A DNA stretch of 64,000 nt, from positions 310,001-374,000 of the forward strand of contig NZ_JBEBMX010000002.1 of the NCBI RefSeq assembly GCF_043196875.1. Reading direction: 5' to 3'. The position numbers and the translations under genes are program-made. The stretch is from Saccharospirillum sp043196875. GTDB taxonomy: Bacteria > Pseudomonadota > Gammaproteobacteria > Pseudomonadales > Natronospirillaceae. Below, piece by piece: positions 1 through 8,371 of the stretch. How positions within the stretch are numbered: the stretch's first letter is position 1; each line of letters starts with the position of its first letter. The notes under the pieces are model-generated. The model was given only the letters and a program-made list of their open reading frames with translations, was not told where the DNA came from and made no database searches.

Positions 1-728
1 TGGATGATGCGCTGCCACCAGGTCTCGTTCAGTGCCAGCCAATAACCGAATACGAAAACCGTCAGGTAGAGAGCGTGGTTGTACCAGTCGTCGAATAAAG
101 CATGAGTGACTGGGTAACGGTCTTGGAGTGTGATGACGATCCAGCTGGTAAAAACCAAGACGAGAAGAAGCGCCCAACTGAGTGGCAGTCGCTGCATAAA
201 TTGGCTGTTTGCCAAGCGTCGAATCAGTGGCGACAGCGTTAGAACGATCAAGCTGTAACACCATAAATAAGGAATAAACCACAGATGATTCCAGGTCAGC
301 AGACCCAAGCCGGTTTGCATCTGTGGAATCTCGGTGGTGGTCGGGTTGATATAGAGTCGCCAGAAGGCGAAGAAGCCGAGATCGGTGTAGCCTCGGTCGA
401 TCGCCTGCAAATAAGCCTGAGGCGCGATTGCGACAAACATGCCGAACACCAGCGGCACCAAGAGTCGGTTGGAGCGCAGTGCAATTAACCGACCGATGCC
501 AAAGCGTTGCCGGGCGAGCGCCAGCGCCATGGCGCTGATCAAAAAGATCAGTGACATCCGCCACGGATTGGTCAGAATCATCAGGTTCTGCAGCGCTTCG
601 ACCGGGCGATCACTCTTCAGATGAAAGCCCCAGTCGGCGACGTAGTACATGCCCAGGTGGTAGAGAATCAAGACGCCAAAGGCGAGAATTCGAATCCAGT
701 CGAGGTCGGTGTGTCGGTGGTTTTGCAT
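1..728 (-). CDS. Acyltransferase-3 family membrane protein (C-terminus cut by window edge)
   Basis: About 242 N-terminal residues are visible, beginning at an ATG (complement of 726-728) and running without a stop to base 1. The product is a polytopic inner-membrane protein. Hydrophobic segments lie near residues 8-26, 42-60, 70-90, 128-150 and 165-185. The early YHLGMYY segment, the RSNRLLVPLVFG stretch (RxxRLxP type) and HLWFIPYLW are typical of acyltransferase family 3 (OpgC/OafA type), which moves acyl groups onto envelope glycans or lipids. The substrate cannot be told. It is transcribed away from the neighbouring LytTR regulator across a short shared promoter region, so that regulator may control it. 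The fold call is fairly firm; the acceptor is unknown. Confidence 0.75.
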   Translation of the reverse strand, partial: MQNHRHTDLDWIRILAFGVLILYHLGMYYVADWGFHLKSDRPVEALQNLMILTNPWRMSLIFLISAMALALARQRFGIGRLIALRSNRLLVPLVFGMFVAIAPQAYLQAIDRGYTDLGFFAFWRLYINPTTTEIPQMQTGLGLLTWNHLWFIPYLWCYSLIVLTLSPLIRRLANSQFMQRLPLSWALLLVLVFTSWIVITLQDRYPVTHALFDDWYNHALYLTVFVFGYWLALNETWWQRII

Positions 729-798
729 GCTGAGCAATCACTGTGAATTGAAACCAAAGGCGAGTGTCTGCGCTGGCGGATGCGTTAGACAGAAAGAA

Positions 799-1728
799 GT
801 GACGGACGGTGGGCCTTCAGTGACAAGCGGTGGAATCAATCTAAGCAGACGGCTGTTTCTAGCCTTTCAGCAACACCCAGAGCGATATCTGTACTCCGCC
901 TTGGCGGCTTACTTTTTTGTCACCGCTTCTTTGAACACCAGCATCATCTGGCTGGAACATAACCGGCCGGGCAGTAATCCTTTGCAATGGTGGGAAGCGC
1001 CGCTGTGGGAATACTCCAGCGCGCTGAGTTTTCTGGTGTTGTGCCCGTTGCTGTTCGCTGGCTTTCGACGTTACCCCTTGCGCTGGCTCGGTTTGCCGGT
1101 GCAGCTGGTTGGTCATTTTTTAGCCTCAATTCTGTTCTGCCTCTGTCATGTTGGCTTGATGGTGACGCTGCGCGAACTGGGTTATTCACTGGCGGGCCAG
1201 GACTATGATTTTGGCCCCTGGCTACGTGAGTTGTTCTACGAATATCAAAAAGATGGCTGGAGTTATTTTGCGGCGTTAACGGCTTATCAGTTGGCGAACT
1301 TTATCTACAGTCGCCTGCAAGGTGAGGCGCATTGGCTGGACCTTAGTGAGGCCGAAAACGACGAAGATCCTTCCCGGGCCGAACCACTGCAACAGGTTTT
1401 GGTTAAAAAACTCGATAAAGAATTTCTGGTGCGTTTTGATCAGGTGCAGTGGCTGGAAGCGAATGGCAATTACGTTAATTTGCACAGTAATGGTCGGGTG
1501 TACCCGCTGCGCACTACCTTAAGTAAGTTGGAAGATCAGCTGATTGAGCAGGGCTTTTGTCGGGTGCATCGGCGTTATCTGGTGAATCAGGCAGCGATTG
1601 ACCATCTGAGTTTTCAGCCCAGCGGTGATGGGGAACTGCGTCTGAAAGAGGGTGTCGTTCTGAATGTCTCTCGTCGTTATCGCGAAGCATTGCGACTTAG
1701 ATTGTCGAAGGACGGGAACCTTCGCTAA
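799..1728 (+). CDS. Membrane-anchored LytTR-family transcriptional regulator
   Basis: A putative DNA-binding regulator with an integral-membrane N-terminal half. Four hydrophobic helices are visible (YLYSALAAYFF..., SALSFLVLCPLLFAGF, VGHFLASILFCLCHVG, SYFAALTAYQLANFIY). A short acidic linker and a C-terminal LytTR domain of about 100 residues follow. That domain holds the usual FLVRFDQVQWLEANGNYV, FCRVHRRYLVN and LNVSRRY motifs. There is no response-receiver domain, so it probably senses through the membrane part. The start is uncertain. The frame is open back to ATGs at 709 and 727, but these would overlap the divergent acyltransferase. GTG at 799, preceded by AGAAAGAA, leaves a 70-bp divergent promoter; GTG 820 is another option. 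Control of the acyltransferase is inference from gene arrangement. Confidence 0.75.
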   Translation: MTDGGPSVTSGGINLSRRLFLAFQQHPERYLYSALAAYFFVTASLNTSIIWLEHNRPGSNPLQWWEAPLWEYSSALSFLVLCPLLFAGFRRYPLRWLGLPVQLVGHFLASILFCLCHVGLMVTLRELGYSLAGQDYDFGPWLRELFYEYQKDGWSYFAALTAYQLANFIYSRLQGEAHWLDLSEAENDEDPSRAEPLQQVLVKKLDKEFLVRFDQVQWLEANGNYVNLHSNGRVYPLRTTLSKLEDQLIEQGFCRVHRRYLVNQAAIDHLSFQPSGDGELRLKEGVVLNVSRRYREALRLRLSKDGNLR

Positions 1729-1759
1729 GCTGCTTCTTAACTATTAAACGGATTCCACC

Positions 1760-2209
1760 ATGCTCGACGACTTCAAAAACACCTACCCCGTTATCATCGA
1801 ACTGCCGGTGCAGTGGGGTGATATGGATGCCTTTAATCACGTCAATAACGTGGTTTATTTCCGCTATTTTGAGAACGCCCGCATCGCTTATTTTGAGCGC
1901 ACGCCGGTGTTTGAGCAGATGAAACAAACCGGTGTCGGTCCGGTGGTGGGGCATACCGAATGCCGTTACCGTCGGCCGCTGACTTATCCCGACAAAATTT
2001 TGGTTGGAGCCCGAACCCTGAGCGTGCAGGAATTCGGTTTTGTGCATGAATACGCGGTGTTCAGTGAGCGCCAACAAACCATCACCACCGATGGCAAGGC
2101 ACGCATCGTGCTGTTCAATGGCAAGACCGGCCAGAAAGCGGCGGTCGATGAGGTGATGCGTCAGTCGCTGGTTGAGCTGGAAGGCCGACCGTTGTCTGAC
2201 GAGGAATAA
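1760..2209 (+). CDS. Acyl-CoA thioesterase, YbgC/FadM-type hotdog fold
   Basis: This 149-residue protein is a single hotdog (4HBT) domain, the normal length for the family. WGDMDAFNHVNNVVYFRYFE near residues 19-38 carries the catalytic Asp region of the YbgC/FadM class (consensus D-x-D-xx-H-V-NN). These cytosolic enzymes hydrolyse acyl-CoA thioesters, often releasing free fatty acids or clearing dead-end acyl-CoAs; chain-length preference cannot be read from sequence. It starts 31 bp after the LytTR gene and ends just before a strong terminator, so it may be co-transcribed with the regulator. Family assignment is firm; the physiological substrate is not known. Confidence 0.85.
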   Translation: MLDDFKNTYPVIIELPVQWGDMDAFNHVNNVVYFRYFENARIAYFERTPVFEQMKQTGVGPVVGHTECRYRRPLTYPDKILVGARTLSVQEFGFVHEYAVFSERQQTITTDGKARIVLFNGKTGQKAAVDEVMRQSLVELEGRPLSDEE

Positions 2210-2212
2210 AAA

Positions 2213-2250
2213 CAGCCTGGGTCTGTATTCAGACCCAGGCTGTTTCTTTC
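2213..2250 (+). terminator. Rho-independent terminator after the thioesterase gene
   Basis: A perfect 13-bp stem (CAGCCTGGGTCTG, 2213-2225, with its complement at 2230-2242) closes a TATT loop. A T-rich tail TTTCTTTC follows. It lies between the converging thioesterase and SDR genes. Confidence 0.85.
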
Positions 2251-2259
2251 GTTTGCTCG

Positions 2260-2979
2260 TTACCAGGGAATCACACCGCCACTGGTTAAGAACAAACCGG
2301 TGGCACCATCGCTACCTTCCAAAGCGGTTTTAACCGCTATGGCCGCACCTTCCTCCGCCGTTCCGGGCGCGTTCTGCCCACCCAGGTCCGTGGCAATCCA
2401 GCCCGGGCTGACCGAATTCACTCTGAAACCTTCAGCGCGCAGTTCTTTGGCCAGCAACACGGTGAACATATTCAGCGCTGCCTTGGATGCGTTATAAGCC
2501 ATGGGCACCGCGCCGTGGAACGGCCAGGACGGGTCGCCGTGTTGGGTGATCGAGCCCAGGCCGGTCGAGAGGTTGACGATGGCTTTGTGGTTGCCTGCGC
2601 GCAGTAACGGCAACATTTGCTGAGTCACTGAGAGGGTGCCGAACAGATTGGTCTCAAAGGTGGTTCTCAAGTCACCCAAGGCAACGGTCGATGCCGTACC
2701 AAAATCGGTGATGATACCGGCGTTGTTGATCAATCCATCCAGATAGCCGCTGTCAGCGTTAATCTGCTCGACGGCGGCGGCCTGTGAGGCCTCATCATTT
2801 AAGTCGATTTGTACAAAACGCACATCGCCTGCGGCCTGCAGTTCGGCTGCCGCTTGCTCGCCCGCGTCACGCTGACGGGCACCGAGGTAGACTGTATGGC
2901 CTGCACTGGCCAGCTGACGGACGATGGCTTTGCCGATGCCTTTGTTGCCACCGGTTACCAGGAAGACTTGGTTACTCAT
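2260..2979 (-). CDS. Short-chain dehydrogenase/reductase
   Basis: A classical SDR of 239 residues. It has the nucleotide-binding TGGNKGIGKAI motif at residues 9-19, NNAG near residue 86 and the active-site YNASK near residue 160 with an upstream catalytic Ser region (NLSTGLGS). These are cytosolic NAD(P)H-dependent oxidoreductases of carbonyl compounds. An Arg in GARQR after the second strand suggests NADP(H) preference. It is divergent from a LysR regulator across a 132-bp gap with a LysR-type palindrome, which suggests regulation by that neighbour. The physiological substrate is unknown. Confidence 0.88.
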   Translation of the reverse strand: MSNQVFLVTGGNKGIGKAIVRQLASAGHTVYLGARQRDAGEQAAAELQAAGDVRFVQIDLNDEASQAAAVEQINADSGYLDGLINNAGIITDFGTASTVALGDLRTTFETNLFGTLSVTQQMLPLLRAGNHKAIVNLSTGLGSITQHGDPSWPFHGAVPMAYNASKAALNMFTVLLAKELRAEGFRVNSVSPGWIATDLGGQNAPGTAEEGAAIAVKTALEGSDGATGLFLTSGGVIPW

Positions 2980-3075
2980 GATTCGCTCTGCTCTTTAGCT
3001 GGGTGAGTTGGGTGGCGCTGGTTGGGGCGTCACTGTCAGAGCCAGTATCGGGTTGGGCGATTATCAGTAAAATAG

Positions 3076-3090
3076 CTATAATTTTTATAG
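3076..3090. promoter_or_regulatory. Candidate LysR-regulator box between SDR and LysR genes
   Basis: CTATAATTTTTATAG is a perfect 6-bp inverted repeat around TTT, in the AT-rich divergent promoter region 22 bp before the LysR start. LysR proteins usually bind such T-N11-A-like palindromes next to their own gene. Binding by this particular regulator is inference. Confidence 0.4.
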
Positions 3091-3111
3091 ATTATTCGAT
3101 GGTATCTCATA

Positions 3112-3999
3112 ATGACCTTGCCTCCGATGAACGAGCTGCTGGCGTTTCAGCAGGTCGCGCGCCATCTGAGTTTTAAGCAGGCGGCCGAGGAGTTGAACCT
3201 GACGCCGTCGACGCTCAGCCATTTGATTCGTACTTTTGAAGAGCGCCTGAAGACACGGTTGTTCAATCGCACCACGCGCAGTGTGTCGTTAACGGAAGCC
3301 GGTCATACCTTGTATGGGCAGGTGTCGACGATTCTGAGTGATCTCAACCAGGCGGTGGAAAATCTCGATGCCGACGACGCTCAGCCGCACGGCCGGGTAC
3401 GGATCAGTGTTAACGAGGTGGCTGCGCCGATTCTGCTCGACAAGTTAGGCGTCGATTTCCACCAGCGTTATCCTGGTATTGAGGTGGAATTGATCGTCGA
3501 TAACCGACTGATCGATATTGTCGCCGAGGGCTTTGATCTGGGTGTGCGCCTGCAAGATGCCATCCCTCAGGATATGGTCGCGGTGCCGGTGGTAGAGGAT
3601 TTTCGCTTTGTCACCGTGGCCGCAAAAGTCTACCTCGAACGTCATGGCACACCGCAGCAACCGGCCGATTTACTGGCGCACAATTGCATCGGTTTTCGTT
3701 TTCAAAGTGGGCGGCGTTATGAGTGGGCGTTTCAACGCCAGGGTGAGCGTCAGGTGGTCGATGTCAAAGGCAGTCTGACCACCAACAATCCGGGCTTGAT
3801 GATGCGCGCGGTTAAAAACGGCCTGGGTATCGCGCACTACGCTGAACCTTTGCTGCGTGAGGACATTGCCAGCGGCGAGCTGGTTTCTGTGCTGGAAAGC
3901 TGGAACCTGGATTGGCCCGGTTTGTATCTGTATTTCCCGCAAAACCGCCATATGCCGGCGGCGTTGCGTGTGGTGATCGATGCGCTGAAAGAGGCTTGA
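3112..3999 (+). CDS. LysR-family transcriptional regulator
   Basis: A typical 295-residue LysR regulator. The N-terminal winged helix-turn-helix spans about residues 5-64 (LLAFQQVARHLSFKQAAEELNLTPSTLSHLIRTFEERLKTRLFNR). A periplasmic-binding-like LysR substrate domain runs from about residue 90 to the end (HGRVRISVNEVAAP... DNRLIDIVAEGFDLGVRL), of the subgroup often found beside oxidoreductases. It is divergent from the SDR gene and probably controls it. ATG 3112 is chosen for its full N-terminus; Met6 (3127) is an alternative and neither has a strong ribosome-binding site. Its stop abuts the stop of the opposing hydrolase gene with no gap. Confidence 0.88.
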   Translation: MTLPPMNELLAFQQVARHLSFKQAAEELNLTPSTLSHLIRTFEERLKTRLFNRTTRSVSLTEAGHTLYGQVSTILSDLNQAVENLDADDAQPHGRVRISVNEVAAPILLDKLGVDFHQRYPGIEVELIVDNRLIDIVAEGFDLGVRLQDAIPQDMVAVPVVEDFRFVTVAAKVYLERHGTPQQPADLLAHNCIGFRFQSGRRYEWAFQRQGERQVVDVKGSLTTNNPGLMMRAVKNGLGIAHYAEPLLREDIASGELVSVLESWNLDWPGLYLYFPQNRHMPAALRVVIDALKEA

Positions 4000-5376
4000 T
4001 CAGTCGGTTTCGACGGTCGCCGTTGTCACCGGAATCAACGCATCTCTGTCCCAGCCCAAGCGTCCAGTTGCCACGGCTTTGCGGCGCAGTCCTTTGACCG
4101 GCGCGAGATAAAACAAATCGCCGTTTAATCCGGTCAATTGCTGCTTCACGCCGGCATCGCGAGCGATATGGGCGTTGGCGGCCATATGTTCCGGCTCGCC
4201 GTGAACCGGTATCGCCAGCTTAGGTTGCACCCACTGATACATCTGCGCCAATTCGTCACGCGCCGGGTGACCGGAGGCGTGAATGGGCAGGGCGGAATCG
4301 TCGGCAGCGATGACTTTGATGTCGCGTTGTTGCAGCAGCTTGATCAGCGCTTCAACCGGCTGTTCGTTGCCGGGAATCACTCGGGAGCTGAACACCACGG
4401 TATCGCCGGCTTCGAGGGTGAGTTCGGGGTGGTTATCGCGCGCCAGTCGATGCAGTGCTGCGCGCGGTTCGCCCTGGCTGCCGGTGGCGATGGCGAGAAA
4501 ATTCTGCCGTGGAAAATATCCCAGATCGAAGCTGTCGATAAACTTCGGCATGCCGCTCCAGTAACCGCTGGCACGGGCGGCCGACACCATATTGCGCAAT
4601 GAACGACCGAGCAGACCGACTTGACGGCCGCTGTCTTCGGCAATTTTCATCAGCGTTTTTAGCCGCGCCACATTGCTGGCAAAGCAACTGATCACTACCC
4701 GACCTTCGGCGTTTTCGACGATCTGTCGCAGACCTTCATAGAGTTCGGCTTCGGAGGTGGAATGGCCGTCGACCAGCGCATTGGTGGAATCGCAGATCAT
4801 GGCGTCGGGTTCTTCCAACGCCAGCTTTTTATAGGGCTCGGCATCGAAGGCCGGGCCGATAACCGGTGCTGGGTCGAGTTTCCAATCGGCGGTGTGAAAG
4901 GCGCTGCCGACCGGGGTGCGAATCATCAAGGCCTGGGGTTCGGGAATGGAGTGGGTAATCGACAGCCACTCCACATTGAAGGGGCCAATCTGACGGCGTT
5001 CGCCCGGTTGCACGATGTGCACCGGCACTTTGCCGGCCAGATTGAACTCCATCAGTTTGCGCTTGAGGATCTCGGCGGTGAAGGCGGTGGTGTAGACCGG
5101 GGCGCGAAAGCGGCGCCATAAATAAGGCAGCGCGCCGACGTGATCTTCGTGGGCGTGGGTGATAACGATGCCGGCCAGTTGCTCGGCGCGCTCGGCGATA
5201 AAAGCCGGGTCGGGCATCTGTACGTGCGGATCGGTGAGGTTGCCAGGTTCGGCGAAGGTGACGCCGCAATCGACCATCAACCAGGCGTCATCGTGTCCAT
5301 AGAGATTCAGGTTCATGCCGATTTCGCCGCAACCGCCGAGCGGCAGGAACCAGAAATCTTGGCTGTCGGGTGTCAT
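4000..5376 (-). CDS. RNase J-like metallo-beta-lactamase-fold hydrolase
   Basis: A 458-residue protein of the RNase J / beta-CASP group. The N-terminus (FLPLGGCGEIGMNLNLYG) is the RNase J signature. ITHAHEDHVGALPYL is the HxHxDH zinc motif, HTADWKLDP supplies a further metal ligand, and a C-terminal IPVHGEPEHM matches the beta-CASP HGEP motif. RNase J enzymes act as 5'-to-3' exonucleases or endonucleases on RNA. At 458 residues it lacks the roughly 100-residue C-terminal domain of Gram-positive RNase J1, so nuclease activity is likely but unproven. The frame opens from a TTG at 5403, but ATG at 5376 gives the family N-terminus. RNase J is uncommon in gammaproteobacteria, which normally use RNase E. 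Confidence 0.8.
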   Translation of the reverse strand: MTPDSQDFWFLPLGGCGEIGMNLNLYGHDDAWLMVDCGVTFAEPGNLTDPHVQMPDPAFIAERAEQLAGIVITHAHEDHVGALPYLWRRFRAPVYTTAFTAEILKRKLMEFNLAGKVPVHIVQPGERRQIGPFNVEWLSITHSIPEPQALMIRTPVGSAFHTADWKLDPAPVIGPAFDAEPYKKLALEEPDAMICDSTNALVDGHSTSEAELYEGLRQIVENAEGRVVISCFASNVARLKTLMKIAEDSGRQVGLLGRSLRNMVSAARASGYWSGMPKFIDSFDLGYFPRQNFLAIATGSQGEPRAALHRLARDNHPELTLEAGDTVVFSSRVIPGNEQPVEALIKLLQQRDIKVIAADDSALPIHASGHPARDELAQMYQWVQPKLAIPVHGEPEHMAANAHIARDAGVKQQLTGLNGDLFYLAPVKGLRRKAVATGRLGWDRDALIPVTTATVETD

Positions 5377-5466
5377 ATACAACAATTGTCTTACTGAAAC
5401 CAACAGTGTAACGGCAATGGCTGCATATTGAGAGCGCGGATGGTCACAGCCTGAGAAACGGCGCGC

Positions 5467-6423
5467 TTAACTGAGTTGCAGCGTTTTCATCTTGCGCCAC
5501 AGCGTAGCGCGGGAAATGCCGAGTTCATCAGCCACAGCCTGTTTGTGACCTTTGTGGCGTTGCAGCAATTCCAGAATACGATCACGTTCGCGCTGCTCCG
5601 GTGGCAGCGGCGCTTCATCGGGCGGGGCTTCGCCGCGCAGTTCCGGCGGCAGGTCGGCGATGTCGATACGTGGGCCGGTGCCAATGGCGTGGGCATAGGT
5701 GATGACGTTGTTGAGTTCGCGAATATTACCCGGCCAGCGGTAGGCGAGCAGGGCGTCGAAGGCTTCCTGGCTGACGCACTCGATGCTGCGTTCGTTGCGC
5801 GCATTCTGTTCGCCAATAAAGTGCCAGCTGAGCATTTCAACGTCACCGAGACGGGCGGTCAGCGGTGGCAAATAGAGCGGGACGACGCGCACTCGGTACA
5901 TCAAATCTTCGCGGAACTGGCGTTCGGCAACTTGCCGGCGCAGCGAGGTATGAGTGGCCGAGATCAACCGAATGTCGGTCTGAATCACTTCGCTCGAACC
6001 GAGCGGCGTAAAACAACGATCCTGCAATACCCGCAGCAAGCCGGCCTGAATATCGAGCGGCATTTCGGCGATTTCATCGAGAAACAACGTGCCGCCATCG
6101 GTCAGTTTGAACAGGCCAGTGCGATCGGCGGTAGCGCCGGTAAAGGCGCCGCGTTTGTGACCGAACAGTTCCGAGGCCATCAATTCGCGCGATAGAGCGG
6201 CGCAGTTGATGGCACTGAATTGGGCGTTGGCGCGACGCGACGTCTGGTGAATATAACGTGCGACTAACTCCTTGCCGCTGCCGGTCTGGCCGCGCACTAA
6301 AATTGAGGCGTCGGTGCGCGCCACCCGCTCGGCCTGGGCCATAAAATCGAGCATTTGCGGCGCCACTGTGAGCAGGCCGCCGAAGTTGTGCGGCTGGAAC
6401 TGGGGCGCGCGCAGATCGCTCAT
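5467..6423 (-). CDS. Sigma-54-dependent activator without a sensor domain
   Basis: A 318-residue AAA+ enhancer-binding protein. It has Walker A GQTGSGKE (about residue 45), the sigma-54-contacting GAFTGA loop (about residue 96), Walker B GTLFLDE and the arginine-finger region FREDLMYR. A C-terminal Fis-type helix-turn-helix ends in AVADELGISRATLWRKM. It contains no GAF, PAS or receiver domain before the AAA+ module, like PspF, so its activity must be set by a partner protein or by its level. Its ATG overlaps the stop of the SulP transporter gene by 4 bp, so it is translated with that operon and probably regulates it or a linked process. Function as an activator is firm; targets are unknown. 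Confidence 0.9.
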   Translation of the reverse strand: MSDLRAPQFQPHNFGGLLTVAPQMLDFMAQAERVARTDASILVRGQTGSGKELVARYIHQTSRRANAQFSAINCAALSRELMASELFGHKRGAFTGATADRTGLFKLTDGGTLFLDEIAEMPLDIQAGLLRVLQDRCFTPLGSSEVIQTDIRLISATHTSLRRQVAERQFREDLMYRVRVVPLYLPPLTARLGDVEMLSWHFIGEQNARNERSIECVSQEAFDALLAYRWPGNIRELNNVITYAHAIGTGPRIDIADLPPELRGEAPPDEAPLPPEQRERDRILELLQRHKGHKQAVADELGISRATLWRKMKTLQLS

Positions 6424-8027
6424 GCGGAAGCTTCCTGAGCGGCAGCACCGCTCAGCCGTTGCTCGATTTTGAATTCACACCAGGGCAGACGCACGCCCAG
6501 CGTATTGGCAATGCGTTTTAATTCATCCGGATAACCGCAGATATCGACGCTGATGCCTCGGTGCTGGCACAGCTCGCAAAAGCGCAGCAACGCCTGAGTG
6601 GCGGCAATGCGTGTTTGGTGAGCGTGGTTTAAGTCCAGCGTCAGCCGTTGGGCATCATCGGGAATCAGCGGCTCCAGCCGTTCGGGCAACTGACGCGCGG
6701 CAGCGAAATAGAGGCTGCCGGAAATCTGGATGGCGTAGTGACCGTTGTGGCTGCGTTCATCGCTGACCAGCCAGCCGTTGCTGTCGACGCCATAGCGGCG
6801 CAGTTGCGGCACGCTCGATTGCAACAGGAAGATGACCAGACCGAGACCGGCGCCCAGCAAAATGGCTTCGTGGAAAGCCAGCACCAGGGTACTGGTGACG
6901 GTGACGATAAACAGCGTTCGGGTCTGGCGGTTGGCGCGCAGCACCGAGGTGATTTGATCGGGCTTGAGCATCGACAGCGCCGTGGCGACCAACAAACCGG
7001 CAATCACTGGCTGTGGAATGGCGCGAATCAGATCGGCGCCGAACAGCAGTATGGGCAGCAACACCGCCGCGGCAATAAAGGGTGCCCAGCGACTGGTGGC
7101 GCCGCCGATATCAAGCAGCACAGATCGGGTTAGCGAGGTGCTGGCCGGGAAGGCACCGACCAGACTGCCGGCTAAGTTGGCCACGCCCTGGCTGCCGAGT
7201 TCGGCGCGCAGATAGCGTTGTTCCTGGCGGTTGCGCAGGGTAACGATCAACTCCAGCGAGCCGATAAAGGCGACCGCAAAACCGGGCACAATCAGCGCCT
7301 GTATCATCTGCCAGTTAGGCAGTTGGGTAGCCAGTTGCGGCCAGCCGTCGGTGATGACGGTGCTTTCTTCCAGGGTGATCCAGCGTTCGATAAACGCCCA
7401 GGGCGCAAACCAGACCAGCGCAATGCTGCCGATCAGAGCCGCCAGTGGAATGGGCCAGCGCGGCAGATAACGTCGGCCGAGTACGACGGATAACAAGGCT
7501 GCCGCGGCCAGTCCCAGAGCGGCCGGTTCGATGGCGCCCAGATCGATTTGGGTTAGCCGATAAATTTCATCGACTACAGTACGCACGCCGTTAAAGGGCG
7601 CACCGAGAAATTCGTCCAGTTGCATCAAGGCAATGATGATGGCGGCGCCGGTGGAAAAACCGAGCAGCACCGCTTCGGGAACAAAGTCGAAAACCCGCTC
7701 GGCACGCAAGGCAACAATCATCAAGCGCGATAAACCAGCCAGCACGCTGAGCGTCACCATGGCGGTCAATAACAGATCGGGGCTGTCGGCCCAGGGAGCC
7801 AGGCTGGTGAGGATGATCAGACCGGTGGTGTTGGTCGGGCCCACAGTGACGTGAGCACTGCGGCCGACAACGGCGGCGATCATGCCCGGCACAATGGCCG
7901 TTACCAGGCCGTACATCGGTGGCAGGCCCGACAACATGGCGTAGGCCAGACATTGCGGAATGCCGACTAAAGCAACGAGCAGACCGGCGTTAAGGTCGCC
8001 GGTCGAAGGTAGGGAAAACGACTTCAT
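6420..8027 (-). CDS. SulP-family anion transporter with C-terminal STAS domain
   Basis: An inner-membrane SLC26/SulP permease of about 535 residues. The N-terminal SulP motif LVALVGIPQCLAYAMLSGLPPMYGL is clear. About 12-14 membrane segments follow, with ASTSLTRSVLLDIGG near residue 300, and a C-terminal STAS domain covers about residues 430-520. The family carries sulfate, bicarbonate or dicarboxylates. It follows a DUF442 sulfurtransferase gene, which fits handling of a sulfur anion. An in-frame TTG at 8042 would overlap the upstream stop (TTGA) and has a GGCGAGG before it, so it is a real alternative to ATG 8027. The substrate is inference. Confidence 0.88.
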   Translation of the reverse strand: MKSFSLPSTGDLNAGLLVALVGIPQCLAYAMLSGLPPMYGLVTAIVPGMIAAVVGRSAHVTVGPTNTTGLIILTSLAPWADSPDLLLTAMVTLSVLAGLSRLMIVALRAERVFDFVPEAVLLGFSTGAAIIIALMQLDEFLGAPFNGVRTVVDEIYRLTQIDLGAIEPAALGLAAAALLSVVLGRRYLPRWPIPLAALIGSIALVWFAPWAFIERWITLEESTVITDGWPQLATQLPNWQMIQALIVPGFAVAFIGSLELIVTLRNRQEQRYLRAELGSQGVANLAGSLVGAFPASTSLTRSVLLDIGGATSRWAPFIAAAVLLPILLFGADLIRAIPQPVIAGLLVATALSMLKPDQITSVLRANRQTRTLFIVTVTSTLVLAFHEAILLGAGLGLVIFLLQSSVPQLRRYGVDSNGWLVSDERSHNGHYAIQISGSLYFAAARQLPERLEPLIPDDAQRLTLDLNHAHQTRIAATQALLRFCELCQHRGISVDICGYPDELKRIANTLGVRLPWCEFKIEQRLSGAAAQEASA

Positions 8028-8038
8028 TCGCGCCAGAA

Positions 8039-8371
8039 TCAAGCCTCGCCCATGGCCGCACGGTAGAGAATGCTGCTGCGGTTACCGCTGCGGCAATAGC
8101 CCAATACCTTGTCGTTTTGTTGCAGGACCGAACGCAGAGTTTCGGATTGCTCGGCGGAGAAAACCGGGCCGTTCATCGGCAGCATATAGAACTTCAGACC
8201 GGCGGCTTCGGCAGCACTTTGGATATCGGCAGCCGGGGTTTGATCGGCCGATTCACCATCGGGTCGGTTACAGACGATGGCTTGAAAACCCTGGGCTTTA
8301 GCTTCGGCAACATCGTCGAGGCTGATCTGTGGCGCGACCCAATAATTCGTGGCCAGTTGAGTGGCGTTCAT
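8039..8371 (-). CDS. DUF442/TIGR01244 sulfur transferase (Blh phosphatase-like domain)
   Basis: A 110-residue single-domain protein. VCNRPDGES near residue 35 and the C-terminal phosphate/persulfide loop VLGYCRSGNRS (C-x5-R) are the signature of the DUF442 family. That family is fused or linked to persulfide dioxygenase in the BigR/Blh sulfide-detoxification system. The Cys of the C-x5-R loop is the likely sulfur or phosphate acceptor. ATG 8371 has a good AAGAGGA ribosome-binding site; a longer open frame upstream to 8488 has none. It is the first gene of an operon with SulP and a sigma-54 activator, which together suggest reduced-sulfur or sulfite/thiosulfate handling. No persulfide dioxygenase gene is present nearby. 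Confidence 0.8.
   Translation of the reverse strand: MNATQLATNYWVAPQISLDDVAEAKAQGFQAIVCNRPDGESADQTPAADIQSAAEAAGLKFYMLPMNGPVFSAEQSETLRSVLQQNDKVLGYCRSGNRSSILYRAAMGEA

Noticed and set aside
709..798. Upstream ATG starts (709, 727) for the LytTR regulator
   Set aside because: They overlap the divergent acyltransferase start and the added residues (Cys-rich, no pattern) do not look like part of the protein.
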